Shown piece by piece: positions 1 through 12,600 of a DNA stretch of 64,000 bases (positions are counted from its first letter, which is position 1; every line of letters starts with the position of its first letter). A program made the translations under genes and the position numbers. The notes below the pieces were generated by a model. That model saw only the letters and a program-made list of their open reading frames with translations. It was not told where the DNA came from and did not search any database. The DNA comes from Takakia lepidozioides (Eukaryota; Streptophyta; Takakiopsida; Takakiales; Takakiaceae): the NCBI GenBank assembly GCA_030704615.1, contig CM060731.1:50406001-50470000 (forward strand), in the 5' to 3' direction.

Positions 1-85
1 AATTCAGACATGAATAATTAGGGGCGATTCTGATAACAGGGGACAACAAGGTGAAATTGAAGAAGGTACCTTCATTAGCAGTCAT
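1..85 (-). repeat. Inverted copy of the PPR/OSB-cluster spacer repeat
   Basis: Read on the minus strand, this stretch matches the spacer that recurs on the plus strand near 15.71, 16.24, 18.45 and 19.12 kb (shared words AAGGTACCTTCTTCAA and ATCAGA-TCG-CCCTA). It is therefore the edge of another copy of the same repeat family in the opposite orientation. The window starts inside it. Confidence 0.6.
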
Positions 86-250
86 TACACTCTATCCTTC
101 GCTCAGCCATATTGTTGAACACTCCCTGTCCACAAGGGTATTGTTCAGAATGACATCTGCCACAATTCCAACTTTGACGATGCAACCATGGACCTCTTTG
201 CCCTTCCCTAGCAGGCTCGCACATGCACTACAAATGCAAACAAAACTGGT
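82..250 (-). pseudogene. PPR-protein fragment
   Basis: Minus-strand translation gives the boundary between two pentatricopeptide repeats, with the words CSACASLL, GKGKEVHGCIVK, ADVILNNTLVD and ECSTIWLSE. This is the same reading as the better PPR pieces at 3.0 kb and 16.5-18 kb. PPR proteins bind organellar RNA. Here only about 55 codons remain, with no start and no continuation, so this is a broken copy. Similarity stops near 250. Confidence 0.65.
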
Positions 251-2870
251 TGTGGCAAACTGGGAGCAATATTGTCAGAAGAAACCACTGATACAAATCT
301 ACAGCTTACAGGCTGTCTCTATCCTCAAAATTGGCAGCACATCACCTGCTGCTATGACATATATTGCCCTAGATACACATTGCCCTAACTGCCATCCCCC
401 AAGATGCTACCCCCACCAGACTTATCTCACTTGGGTCCTTGCAAGGCTGACTTCCAGCTTTGACTCTGTGCGTGGGGCCTATCGGACAACATACACCAGC
501 AAGCCCTCCCCCTATCCTGCATCAATTCATCTCAGTCTTATCAACTGCACAACGTATGATGGGAGTGAGTGCAACATGGGAAAGAGCCACAACACATGAT
601 GAGCTGTAGGGAAGAAGCAACATCGTGCAAGTAAAGCAAATGATGAAGCAGAAAGACGAGGCAACATGGGAGAAGGGAAAATGGGGTCCAAGGGCTGAGA
701 AGGTCAACTAGTCAACAATGAGGAACTGGCTCTGGAGCACTATGTTGATGATTAAAGGGAGCAGCAAATACATGTGGGGCATCACAGCAAAGTGCATGCC
801 AACGAGGGTCAAAATGGTGCAAGAAAGACTCCACGGATGGTGGGCAGCCAAGGGAGATGCAGTGAGACAAGGCACTCATGGCAAGGAGCTGCCAAGACAA
901 AACGGTTGATTAAGCTACGGAGAAAAAGGAAAGCACAAGATCAACTACGAGGAAAAGTAGCAATTCAAGCATGGGAGCTGCTGCTAAAACATGAGGAGGA
1001 AGACATACGAGGTGAAGCATCAAGGGAACCAGTAGAAGATGAGGAAGATGGGGCACACTTTCTTGTCAAAGGTTGGCAGTCGAAGAATGCAACCTAGCAA
1101 TCAGAAAGTGAGGCATCCGAGGCTGGACTGCTGCAAAGAGGTACAAAGACAGGAGCTGAGAATGAGATGTTGCCTTTCATTGAAGTTCCCCACACAAGGG
1201 CTGTTTGGCAAGCAAAACCCCAGGCAAGGATGAGAGGTGAATCTGGGATAAAACCAGCAGCTGGGAGTGAGGAAAGACACAAGGAAGGGCAGCAATACCT
1301 TGTCAAATCTGAGGGTGATGGCTGGAGAAAATTAAACAAGGACTGGAAGTATGGGAGCAGCAATCGCATGAAGAAAAATCTGCCTGAGAGGCTGAAGAGT
1401 GAAAGGGAGGAAGACAGGCACCTCGCTTATGAAAAGTGGAAGGGCAGGGTAGAAAACCTGATGCCTGAAATTGATGGGAGCTCGTGGGAGACTTGCCAAG
1501 AAGACTCCAATCAGCTGTTGCCAACAATCGGACTAGTGAAAGATCGCCCTTGGCTGGCGCAACACCACGAAATAAATGCAGCCCTGATAGCATGGTGAGT
1601 GGGGCACCAACAGAGCCAGAAAATGAGGGAGAAGGAGGAGACTTCCCTGCCAAGAAAGTCAATGACGGGCCTGCAGTGGCATGCAAGGAAAGGGACACCC
1701 TAAGTGTTGCCAACAGATGCAAATCAGTGCTCATTCATTCGAAAGCACCACGGGAGATGAAGGAAAAAACACCTGCAGGGACGTTGAAGCATAAAAGAGG
1801 AGAGCACTTCACTTGGGAAGAAAGTGAAGCATTGGAGAACGAGGCTGATGACTGGCAGTCTGAAAAGGAAAGGCGGTTGTGGGAAACCCTGCCAAGACAA
1901 CCATATGGAGAGAATCAAGCAGGTGGGAACTGCCCTTCATTGGGGTGGTGCAAACAAGAGCAAGACCAGAAGCTGAACCACATGAGAAGATAGTGTGTCA
2001 TCACAGATGGAGACCCTGGAAAATGCTCTGCCCAGGAGATGAAGAACATTAGGCAACTAGAAACGTGGGGGGCTGAATATGCTCTGCAGTCAACCTGGCT
2101 TGTTGAATGCTTGCATAAGAGATGAGGGGTTGCTGTCAGTACACGACATTGAGTTCATCAAATCCTACAACAGCCCACCATCGCTGCCCACTGCTTACAA
2201 ACTGCCACAAAAACAGTTTCACAAGACTTACAGATGATTGGTGGAAGGCAAGGCCCCTCGCCATGGGCCAGATTAATTGTATGTTGCAGCCCAGAACAAC
2301 GACGGGAAGTCATCTAGGGCAACAAACCCCATCTTGGCAGCGTCTTTTGTGTGAGAGAAGTCAAACTGAACCTGCTCATCATATCGAGTGGGATGGACTA
2401 GATGTAAAGCTGCCAAGCCAACCACACTCATATTCGCACTCAAGCAACATAAGCTAGAGCCATTTTCAGATTATGAGCACCTGTGTTTTAAGAATACTCC
2501 TTCTTCAACTTGCGGTGAACGGGCAAAAAACTTCACAATGTGCAGCAGATTAATGGACCAAGATGCGGAGCTAAATTGGGTATCCAATTGGGCAATGCTG
2601 GTTTCAAAACCTCGTTCCATCCCTGCGTTTTGAAGATTTGGCTTGAATGGGCACACTCCGGCAGTGGAAGGCTCACGGAATAATGAGTTTGGGCTGATAT
2701 GCATGCTGACATGCCATGCCGGTGCAAAAAACAACGTTCTGAGTGGTGATTGTGATCTCAAAATCTGCCCTTGCATTCAAGCTGATTTCTCTCTCGAGCA
2801 GAGCCGCCTTGTGGATGTTCCAGCCAGTGTCCAAAAACAGCTCAAGTGCAAGACAACAACATCAGCAAGG
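251..2870. other. No recognised gene
   Basis: Only medium open frames that I do not recognise are present. A plus-strand run at about 770-2000 is rich in Glu and Lys but is broken by stops and frame changes, with recurring short words such as TGCCAAGACAA. It may be remnant transposon coding sequence or low-complexity DNA. No LTR, TIR or conserved domain was seen. Confidence 0.4.
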
Positions 2871-2875
2871 CATGG

Positions 2876-3735
2876 TTAGCTAAGCAAGGTCATGGTGGAG
2901 AGGCATTTGAACTCTCTGAACGTAATGTGGTCGGACTTCACCCCCTCCCACATCAACTGCTCATAGATCTCCAAAACCTGCAATCCCCGCCCCTGTTGTG
3001 CATGTCCTGCGATCATCACTTTCCACGACACCACATTTTGCTCAGCCATATTGTTGAACACTCCCTATCTAGAAGGGTATTCATGTTCAGAATGACATCT
3101 ACCTCAATTCCAGCTTTGACGATGCAACCATGGACCTCTTTGCCCTTCTCCAACAGGCTCGCACATGCACTACAAACACAAACAAACATAATGTGCTCGG
3201 GCTTCACCCCCTAGACCCACATCATTTGCTCATAGGTCTCCAAAACCCGCAATCCCCGCCCATGTTGTGCATGTCTTGCGATCATCACGTTCCACCACAC
3301 CACATTTCGCTCAGCCATATTGTTGAACACTCCTTGTCCACAAGGGAATGCTCCCACGTTTGGCATACATGTTGACGAGGTATTGTTACATCTGGTACAG
3401 TTCCAGCTTTGACGATGTTACGATGGACCTCTTTGCCCTTTACCAAGTCTCCAGGGTTGCCAAGTTTGCACATGCATTGCAAACACAAATGAACATAACC
3501 CGGTTAGGCTGCACCCCTTCTCGCAACATTTGCTCATATGTCTCCAATGCCCTCATCCCGCACACATGCTAGCCATATCTTGCAAGATTCAGCGTGTTCC
3601 TTGAGACAACATCTCGTTCAGCCATGTTATCAAACTCTCCCTTCGCAACTTCATAGGTCTCCAAAGCCTCCATCCCACGTCCCTGCTATGCATACCCTGC
3701 AAGCATCGCACTCCACGACACTACATCTCGGCAAA
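2876..3735 (-). pseudogene. PPR-protein pseudogene (several repeats)
   Basis: Minus-strand frames carry successive PPR units: NVVSWKVMIAGHAQQGRG followed by EIYEQLM and KSDHITF (about 3060-2880), then FVCVCSACASLLEKGKEVHG, IVKAG and DVILN (about 3205-3070), and further upstream VKGKEVHRNIVKAG and DKECSTIWLSEMW (3488-3285). Pieces of the same type reach 3735. The units have the P-L-S style of plant organellar RNA-binding proteins. Frames change between units and stops interrupt them, so it cannot make a full protein. It lies beside an OSB-type motif, as in the right-hand cluster at 15-19 kb. Confidence 0.75.
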
Positions 3736-3736
3736 A

Positions 3737-3975
3737 CAGGCTGAAATAGCTTGAAGAAGAAGGTGCCCTCACCACATTGTCCTCTACCTTGTGTCATGAC
3801 CCATTGCGGATTAGACTGACCATGAACCCAAGAAGACCTCTTGTGCGTGTTGCTTGTATCTGTAGTCAGGTAATGTGGGATTGGTTCGTAAGAACCACCA
3901 CGGTGCAGTTGAGCGGGCAGAGATTAAAATATGGGCTGCTAAGACCAAGCTGATTCCCCCAAGAACCTTGTGATC
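3737..3975 (-). pseudogene. OSB-type PDF-motif fragment, inverted relative to 15.5 kb
   Basis: The reverse complement aligns for about 230 bases, at roughly 80 percent identity by eye, with plus-strand 15500-15750. There the plus frame reads a PDF-like motif ending in VDGRSNPPWVMTQ. PDF motifs belong to plant organellar single-stranded-DNA-binding (OSB) proteins. This copy has lost an open frame. It matters mainly as the left half of a large inverted pair around the ParB-methyltransferase locus. Confidence 0.6.
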
Positions 3976-4815
3976 ATCAGGAAGAATACCAAATCATGGT
4001 ACAAAGGGGAGCCAAGAGCCCACATTTGCACATAATGCGCCCTTGACGCCATAAACGCTTGCAACAACAGGACATGGGCCTCGATTTGGTCTTCATCCTT
4101 CTTGCATCACTTGCTCGTCTCTCTCTCAAGCCTCCATCCCTCTCCCAACACTTAAACAAATTCAGGCAAAGGACAAAGTTACTCTTCCACCCTTAGATCA
4201 CTTTACATCCGACGATTAGAACAATCTCTACAAGCCACACAAGCCCTAAAATACATTAAAATATTCCACGTCATGATCCATGTGGAGCACTTATAAAAAT
4301 TCCATTTTTGAATAGGGTGTGCAATGAATGTCTAGTTGTTAAGAGTCGTTCTCTAGTGCTTAAAACCACTTGTAATTGTTGTTTAAAAAAAAAACAATTT
4401 ACATAATTGAATTAAATCGCCGCAAATATTGCGCCGACTGCGGAGTCATTGATGCAACTTCTATCCGCCATTAGAAATGCGAATTTATCCGTTACGACTG
4501 TACAGTAGTAACAAACATCTCAAAGTTGTTCCCTCAGTGGTTTTGGACATGCAGTTGATTCGGAAAAGACACGAATGCTTCTAGTGTAGACAAGTAGCAC
4601 GTAAGACTGAGGAAGACTTGAAAGAAGTCCAAAAAGGTGTGATAGCCCTTGAGGGTCAGTGGAAGCACGCAGACTCCTGCACAAGTCGACAAAAACCCAT
4701 TTTGAACACAATGATGCAATGCACAAGTCCAACTAAGATGATGTCTCCCATGTGCATTTCGCCTTGAGAACAGTGATTCTGGGTATTGAAACAACAATGC
4801 AAGCATCCACAGGTT
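3976..4815. other. No recognised gene; likely 3' flank of the methyltransferase gene
   Basis: AT-rich sequence with no domain. The part nearest 4815 may be 3' UTR of the minus-strand gene ending at 4820, or contain a further exon. The terminal codons there overlap GTGAGT, a perfect plant splice-donor sequence. Confidence 0.35.
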
Positions 4816-5012
4816 GAACTTACTCACAGGCAAAGTCGGAGTCCAGCTCCTTGTTGGAAGTCTCCCATATATCAATATCAACGGGTAGGGGCTTCGGAAG
4901 GACTTGAGAAGTGTGTCCACCCAAACCCATCAGGAGGTTCTTGTAAATCTCGGCATCCCCTTCAATCCCAAAGAGATGTCGCGCACTGGCCTTGCAAGCG
5001 TGGTACGAGGCA

Positions 5013-5834
5013 CCTGCAGTGGAATACAATGAAGGAAACACACATTGAAGACACATTTGGAACGGTGGGAAGAGCTGAAAGTGCAAGCTCAAACAAACCT
5101 CATGAAATGTGAATGTTGAAGAGACGAACCTGTGCCCATTGACAAATCCAGAATGAAAGCCGGGCTCCTCTCCCTGGCCCCTCTCCAAGGAACCCCATTC
5201 CCTCTTCGCAAGCACACGTTGCCGTCCACGTAGTTGTGGTGCATGTCATCCGTGGGAGGATCTGTCCTCTCGTCTATGAACTTGCCCCCATGAGTGATGG
5301 CGAACTCCCTAATGACGGCTGGAGTCGTAGGTGGATGCACTCAGACGAGACAAACAACTTCAAACAAACGAGTCTGCAAACAGGACATACACAAGGAACT
5401 AAGAAGCTTGAAAACCAGGCCCCTACATTCATTTGAGCAACTTATGCAACTCCATCCGAGAACCACCAAGAAGAGGAATAAGAAGGCAAATTTACCATCT
5501 CTCCGGGACGATCCCCCTTCGTCAGGTACATGCTGTTAACACAATTCCATGTCTTCACGACCCTCATACCGGAGGCTTTCAAATAGTTGGCAAGTGCACG
5601 GTGACAGCGAAGGTCGATGGACTGGATGAGCACCAAAATACCTGCATCGGACAGAAAAAAATTGCAAAAGGAGAAAATCCACCGCCAATAGCGCTTATCA
5701 AAAGCATTCCAACCTGGACAAGCACCCGATGGAGGGACATCCGGGACTGGCAACCCATCAGGGATGTCCAAGATGATGAGTTCGGCTGCATATGGCTTCT
5801 CCTTCCCATTGACCCAGGATTTGGTCATTTTAGC
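5013..5834 (-). other. Methyltransferase catalytic exons (motif IV then motif I)
   Basis: Exon 5834-5714 encodes the hydrophobic strand LIILDIPDGLP, where D-x-P-x replaces the usual (D/N)PP(Y/F). Exon 5641-5496 continues with ILVLIQSIDLRCHRALANYL, fitting the strand and helix after motif IV. Exon 5339-5130 ends in AFILDLSMGTG, and the next exon, starting at 5013, supplies GASYHACK and FGIEGDAEIY. Together these fit the D-x-x-x-G-x-G SAM-binding loop and the following acidic residue of N4-cytosine/N6-adenine methyltransferases. The motif IV aromatic residue is replaced by Asp, so this copy may be inactive. Confidence 0.6.
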
Positions 5835-7961
5835 CTGCAAACAAGCATGCAATAGAATGCTCAAGAGGATTGAAACGATCCATGCCCACAACAGACAAGA
5901 AGCAAAAGACAACACGCACCGTGCCGAGGAGAGCCACAATCCTCTCCCACACTGGTGATGGTTCGCCCTTGTAATCAGATTTCTTGGACTCCATCATGGC
6001 AAGGAACCCGACGTTGGACATCTCCAACCTGGTAGGGCGAATGACCCTCGTGGGATGCTCCACTGCATGGTACGGGTCCTTGGGATCAACCACCCCCTTG
6101 TTCTTTCTCCCGGATCCCCTATCATGCGGTGGAGTCTGCTGGACATCCAGAGGGCCAGTATCTGCAACACTTCCCTGCCCACCTACCTGCCCTTGTGCCC
6201 CCTTCCCCCTACCCCTTCCTTTCCCCATACCACCAGCAACATCCTTTCCCTTTGCCTTTCTACCTTTACCCGGTGTATCCTGAGCGGGAGGCTCCTTCTC
6301 TGCAAGAGTCCTCAAATTTCTATCATGAATGTCGAGGTCGGCTCCTGCGGCGCTGGCTGCTATACGCTCATTCTCTCTCCTCAAAGACACCTCCTGAGCT
6401 GGGGTCTCAGAAGCAGGGCAATCCAAATACCAACCACAAGCAGAAAGATGGTCTGGGCCCCAGTCATGCAAGATCCCCGTAGTAAACATGGTCTGGTTGC
6501 CAGCAGGACAAGCCAAATGTCCACGAAATCAGCATGTTTGTCCAAGCAGTTCTCTACCATGAGAACATACTTTATGTACCTGCAGGAACAGAAATAGCCT
6601 CATTATGCAATGCAAATATTATCTCCCAGCTTTTCCACCCCATCACGAAGACCCCCTAAAAGAGTATGCGGCACAGTACACTCCACCACAAACTCATATG
6701 AGCCAGCCAAAAACAGGTTGGATGGAGGAGAGTGTGTCTATGCAAAACAAAGAAGCACAGTCATTTTGCACCTGTAAAGGCATCGTTTCCAGGCTTCCTC
6801 TCCTTTCTCTTGCTGGTCAAGCTCATTTGTTCGACTGATGCCAACATCCTTGCTGAACTCTCTGAAGAAACAAGATTGCCACACTATGGCTCTCCATTTC
6901 CTCATGTATGCTTGGAAGGAGACCTTCGGTTCTGTTATGGTGATCCCATAGTCAGCCAGTTGCGTATGTAGAACCGACCGGGCCCTTTCCTCCAACTGCA
7001 GACCAATACAAAAACAAGAATGAACCCAAAAACAATCACAACCAATGTAACATGGAAAAAGAATGACTGAAAAAACGAAAAGAAAGTGACACAACAAAGG
7101 ACATCATACCTGGCTCCAGTAAGTGGCCTTGTGAAGCCATGTGTCCAACACATTGTCACTGACAGGAATGACACGCTGGGTCTTCTTCTCTTTCTCCGAC
7201 CTGGGGAACATGTGGGTATCCCTAACAGTGGGATTGGAGTTCCATATCTGTAGCCACTTCACCTTCTGTTCTGAAGACACAACGGCAGTAGACAACCTGT
7301 GTAACTTCTCCTGGGCCATTTCCGGCTTGCCTGACTTGTTTTAATGGTTTTTCACCTCTTGAAGGAACTCTGGTCCGAAGGTTGGGTCTGCAATTCTCAG
7401 TTGTTTCACAAAAGCACTCATAGTCCTTCTTGTGGCGGTCATCTCTTTCTGGATGTGATTCTCAATACCCTTTGTTGTCCTTCTCTCCTCAGGAGTAGAG
7501 TTGTAGTATTCCAGTTTGCCACACTCTCCTGCATCTGCAATGTCTTGCTGCAAGGGAATGCACGAGAGTTGCATCAACCTAAGGGCAAGGGAATTAAACA
7601 GAAACAAACATGTGGAAGCAGGAATATCGAAAGGCCAAATGATGTAAGATATATCTCACCGCGTACATATACTCCATGAAGGCCTCACGGGTCAACGAGT
7701 ACCACGTTTCTGATGTCTTGGAGCTTTCGCACTTCTTGTACATCTTTGCTGAAAGGATGGTCTTGAAGTTGGTCAAGGGCATCTGCCCGATCCTTTGTAT
7801 CCTGTACAGTGTGTGAACCAAACTCGTTTTGACATGCGATGTCTCCGTCCCTCTGCAGAATGATGTGTGAAAGTCAGAATGAAATTCAAGGACCGTCAAC
7901 AGAAGACTGGAACCAAAGAACCACGGAACCACAAGTGGAACATGTAGAATGAGAAACCAAC

Positions 7962-8543
7962 CTGTTCACATCATTCATTGCCGTCAGAAGACCCATCATG
8001 TTCCCGTCACAATCCAGCATCATCGATCAAACAGAGTAATGTCACTCTTCCTCCTATGAGTGCAGCCATCCATGCAAGCAACCAGTGGTTGCCATCCCAA
8101 ACGTGAAACATCTTCCCTGAGAATGCATGGGTGGAAGGTTTCCTGGAGAGAAGAAGTTCGAAAGATTCGTTCACCTGTCTCCAAATGGGATCCCAGGAGT
8201 CCACGATTGACTCATCCACAAGGAGCTCATTGCCTTTGGAATCCCTTGTAGAAACGTAAAAGACTTCGGATCCATCCAAATACCCATGAACAAACTCGGC
8301 CTCCAGCTTCAGGATGTCCTTGATGAGGGGTGGACGAACGACGAGCATGGAAACCAACCTACACAGGGGAATCTTCAACCTCCCACCCGGGGCAAGCATA
8401 CTTTGCACCACAAGCTGAGAGTTGACCTTCTGACCTCCCAACATCTCAGCGGCTTTGCTTTCATAGAACTCATCGTCCACATCAACAATGATCTCCTTCC
8501 CTTGCCCCGAAGGGGTCTCATCCGCCACACTTTGCATCTTCTC
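7962..8543 (-). other. ParB/sulfiredoxin-like domain exon
   Basis: The exon begins after a CTGCAG acceptor. It reads an acidic start (VDVDDEFYESKAAEMLGG), a strand LKIPLCRLV, PPLIKDILKLEAEFVHGYLD, then KMFHVWDGNHWLLAWM. The last block matches the ParB/Srx signature D-G-N-H-R-x-x-A in position and spacing, except that Trp replaces the usual Arg. ParB/Srx folds are nucleotide-binding, and in bacteria and phages they are often fused to or beside DNA methyltransferases. A shift of frame around 8010-8030 is needed to continue into NMMGLLTAMNDVN and the donor at 7962. Confidence 0.55.
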
Positions 8544-10504
8544 CTGCAGGGTTGTTCATTCAAATTGATATAAGAGAGAGGCATGAAACGATGGTATTTT
8601 GAGCATGGCAGACAGGCCCTGTGTGGCCCAATTTCTCATTAGAAAACAAGCATTGTGGGGGCCGAAAACACTGTGCGTTGCCGCACAATGTTTCCGCTTC
8701 CAAATAGTGGTGTTTTGAACATGATATTTGGCCCTATGTAGCACATTTCCACAAGAAAAACAGGCAGAGAGGGGGCTCAAAACAGTGTGCGTTGCCACAC
8801 ACTTTTTGATCTTCCAATAAGGGTTGGATTCAACCTGCCAAAGTGGCCCTAGGTGCCCAATTTTCACATAAAAAAACAAGCAGATAAGGGGGCTCAAACA
8901 GTGTGCGTTGCCGCACACAGTTTGAGCTGGCAATAAGGTGTGATTTTAACATGGCACAGTGGTCATGAGTGGCCGATTTTGAAATAAAAGAAAAGGCAGT
9001 GAAGGGGGTTCAAACAGTTTGCGTTGGTGCACACTGTTTGAGCTTCCATTTCGAGGTGGATTCAACCTGTCAAACTGGCCCCAGGTACACAATTTTCATG
9101 TCCAAAAACAAGCAAATCAGGGGGCTCAAACAGTGTGCGTTGACGCACACTGTTTGGGCTGTCAGGTAAGTGTGAATTGAACCTGACAGAGATGACCTTT
9201 GTGGTCGATTCTAAAATGAAAAAATAATGTCAAGTGTGGGCTCAAACAATGTGCAATGCCGCACACTATTTGAGCTTCCAGAAAGGGGTGGAATGAACCT
9301 TAGAGAGAGGCGACTGTGTGCACGATTTTCACATTAAAGAAACAATTACAAGGGGGCTCAAACAGTGTGCGTTGACGCACACTGTTTGAGCTGCCAGGTT
9401 AGTGTGGATTGAACCTCACAAAGATACCCTGTCTGGACGATTTTATTATGAAAAAAAACAATGAGAAGAGGGCTCAAACAGCGTGCGTTGGCGCACACTG
9501 TTTGAGTTTTGAAATAGGGGTGGATGGAACCAGACAGACAGGCCCCTGTGTGCACTATTTAAACACCCAAAAACAAGGCAAACGGGGGGCTCAAACAGTG
9601 TGCGTTGCCGCACACTGTTTGAGCTTCCAATTCAGGGTGGATTCAACTTGCCAGATTGGCCCTACATGCCCGATTTTCACATGAAGGAACAAGCTAAAAA
9701 GGGGGCTCAAACAGTGTGCGTTGCCGCACACTGTTTGAGCTTCCAAATAGGGGAGGAATGTACCTGCCAGAGTGGCCCTATGTGGCCGATTTTCACCTGA
9801 AAAAAACAATGACAAAGGGGGCTCAAACACTGTGCGTTGACGCACACTATTTGATGCCACGAAATTGTTCATTGAACCTCACAGAGATACCCTGTCTGGA
9901 CGATTTTATTATGAAAAAAACAATCACAAAGGGGGGCTCCAACAGTGTGCGTTGGCGCACACTGTTTGAGCTGCCAGGAAATTGTTCATTGAACCTCAGA
10001 GAAATACCATGTCTCGACGATTTTATTATGAAATAAACAGTGAGAAGGGGGGCTCAAACAGTGTGCGTTGGCGCACACTGTTTGACCTTCGAATTAGGGG
10101 TGGATTGAACCAGACAGAGAGGCCCATGTGTGCACCATTTCCACACCAAAAAACAAGGCACAAGGGGGGCTCAAGTAGTATGCGTTGACGCACACTGTTT
10201 GAGCTTCCAATTTGGGGTGGATTGAACCTGCCAGAGTGGCCCTATGTGGCCGTTTTGAACATGAAAAAACATGCAAAATGGGGGGCTCAAACAGTGTGCG
10301 GTGCCGCACACTGTTTGAGCTTCCAATTCGGGGTGGATTCAACTTGCCAGATTGGCCCTACGTGCCCGATTTTCACATGAAGGAACAAGCTAAAAAGGGG
10401 GCTCAAACAGTGTGCGTTGCCGCACACTGTTTGAGCTTCCAAATAGGGGTGGAATGTACCTGCCAGAGTGGCCCTATGTGGCCGATTTTCACATGAAAAA
10501 AACA

Positions 10505-11552
10505 ATGACAAGGGGGGGCTCAAACAGTGTGCGTTGACGCACACTGTTTGAGCTGCCTGGAAATTGTTCATTGAACCTCACAGAGATACCCTGTCTGGAC
10601 GATTTTATTATGAAAAAAACAATCACAAAGGGGGGCTCAAACAGTGTGCATTGGCGCACACTGTTTGAGCTGCCAGGAAATTGTTCATTGAACCTCAGAG
10701 AGATACCATGTCTGGACGATTTTATTATGAAAAAAACAATGAGAATGAGGGCTCAAACAGTGTGCGTTGGCGCACACTGTTTGAGCTTCGAATTAGGGGT
10801 GGATTGAACCAGACATAGAGGCCCATGTGTGCACCATTTCCACACCAAAAAACAAGGCACAAGGGGGGCTCAAATAGTGTGCGTTGACGCACACTGTTTG
10901 AGCTTCCAATTTGGGGTGGATTGAACCTGCCAGAGTGGCCCTATGTGGCCATTTTGAACATGAAAAAACATGCAAAATGGGTGGCTCAAACAGTGTGCGG
11001 TGCCGCACACTGTTTGAGCTTCCAATTCGGGGTGGATTCAACCTGCCAAAGTGGCCTTATGTGACCGTTTTGCACATAAAAAAACAAGCAAAATGGGGGG
11101 CTCAAACAATGTGCGGTGCCGCAAACTGTTTGAGCTTCCAATTCGGGGTGGATTGAACCTGCCAGAGTGGCCCTATGTGGCTGATTTTCAAATGTAAAAA
11201 ACAATGAGAAGGTGGGCTCAAACAGTGTGCGTTGACGTACACAGTTTGAGCTGCCAGGTAAGTGTGCATTGAACCTCAAAGACATGCCCTGTGTGGCTGA
11301 TTTTCACATGAAAAAAACAATGAGAAGGTGGGCTCAAACAGTGTGCGTTGGCGCACACTGTTTGAGCTGCCAGGTAAGTGTGCATTGCACCTCAAAGACA
11401 TGCCCTATGTGGCCGATTTTCACATTAAAAAAACGATGACAAGGTAGGCTCAAATAGTGTGCGTTGGCGCACACTGTTTGAGCTGCCAGGTAAGTGTGCA
11501 TTGATCCTCAAAGACATGCCCTATGTGGCCGATTTTCACATGGAAAAAACAA
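10505..11552. repeat. Higher-order repeat block, copy 1 (9 monomers)
   Basis: About 1,048 bases made of nine ~116-bp monomers recur almost unchanged directly downstream. The order of monomer subtypes is the same in both blocks, including the pair with GATTTTATTATGAAAAAAAC and the pair with CATGCAAAATGGGTGGCTC. The nine-monomer unit was therefore duplicated as a block after the monomers had diverged. Confidence 0.85.
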
Positions 11553-12600
11553 TGACAAGGGGGGGCTCAAACAGTGTGCGTTGACGCACACTGTTTGAGC
11601 TGCCTGGAAATTGTTCATTGAACCTCACAGAGATACCCTGTCTGGACGATTTTATTATGAAAAAAACAATCACAAAGGGGGGCTCAAACAGTGTGCATTG
11701 GCGCACACTGTTTGAGCTGCCAGGAAATTGTTCATTGAACCTCAGAGAGATACCATGTCTGGACGATTTTATTATGAAAAAAACAATGAGAAGGGGGGCT
11801 CAAACAGTGTGCGTTGGCGCACACTGTTTGAGCCTCGAATTAGGGGTGGATTGAACCAGACAGAGAGGCCCATGTGTGCACCATTCCCACACCAAAAAAC
11901 AAGGCACAAGGGGGGGCTCAAATAGTGTGCGTTGACGCACACTGTTTGAGCTTCCAATTTGGGGTGGATTGAACGTGCCAGAGTGGCCCTATGTGGCCGT
12001 TTTGAACATGAAAAAACATGCAAAATGGGTGGCTCAAACAGTGTGCGGTGCCGCACACTGTTTGAGCTTCCAATTCGGGGTGGATTCAACCTGCCAAAGT
12101 GGCCTTATGTGACCGTTTTGCACATAAAAAAACAAGTAAAATGGGGGGCTCAAACAATGTGCGGTGCCGCAAACTGTTTGAGCTTCCAATTCGGGGTGGA
12201 TTGAACCTGCCAAAGTGGCCCTATGTGGCTGATTTTCAAATGTAAAAAACAATGAGAAGGTGGGCTCAAACAGTGTGCGTTGACGCACACTGTTTGAGCT
12301 GCCAGGTAAGTGTGCATTGAACCTCAAAGACATGCCCTGTGTGGCTGATTTTCACTTGAAAAAAACAATGAGAAGGTGGGCTCAAACAGTGTGCGTTGGC
12401 GCACACTGTTTGAGCTGCCAGGTAAGTGTGCATTGCACCTCAAAGACATGCCCTATGTGGCCGATTTTCACATTAAAAAAACGATGACAAGGTAGGCTCA
12501 AATAGTGTGCGTTGGCGCACACTGTTTGAGCTGCCAGGTAAGTGTGCATTGATCCTCAAAGACATGCCCTATGTGGCCGATTTTCACATGAAAAAAACAA
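11553..12600. repeat. Higher-order repeat block, copy 2 (9 monomers)
   Basis: Second copy of the nine-monomer block. Offsets between landmark words are constant at about 1,047-1,048 bases (for example 10571 to 11618 and 10911 to 11959). It differs from copy 1 by scattered substitutions only, which indicates a recent tandem duplication or gene conversion. Confidence 0.85.

Noticed and set aside
774-1993. Charged protein gene at 0.8-2.0 kb
   Set aside because: Glu/Lys-rich frames on both strands, interrupted by stops, with no start, splice or domain support.
8969-12333. Many 60-105 codon frames on both strands of the palindrome array
   Set aside because: They all read the repeat unit (VRWRTLFELP / TVCVNAHCLSP types). 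Their repetition comes from the DNA repeat and not from a protein.
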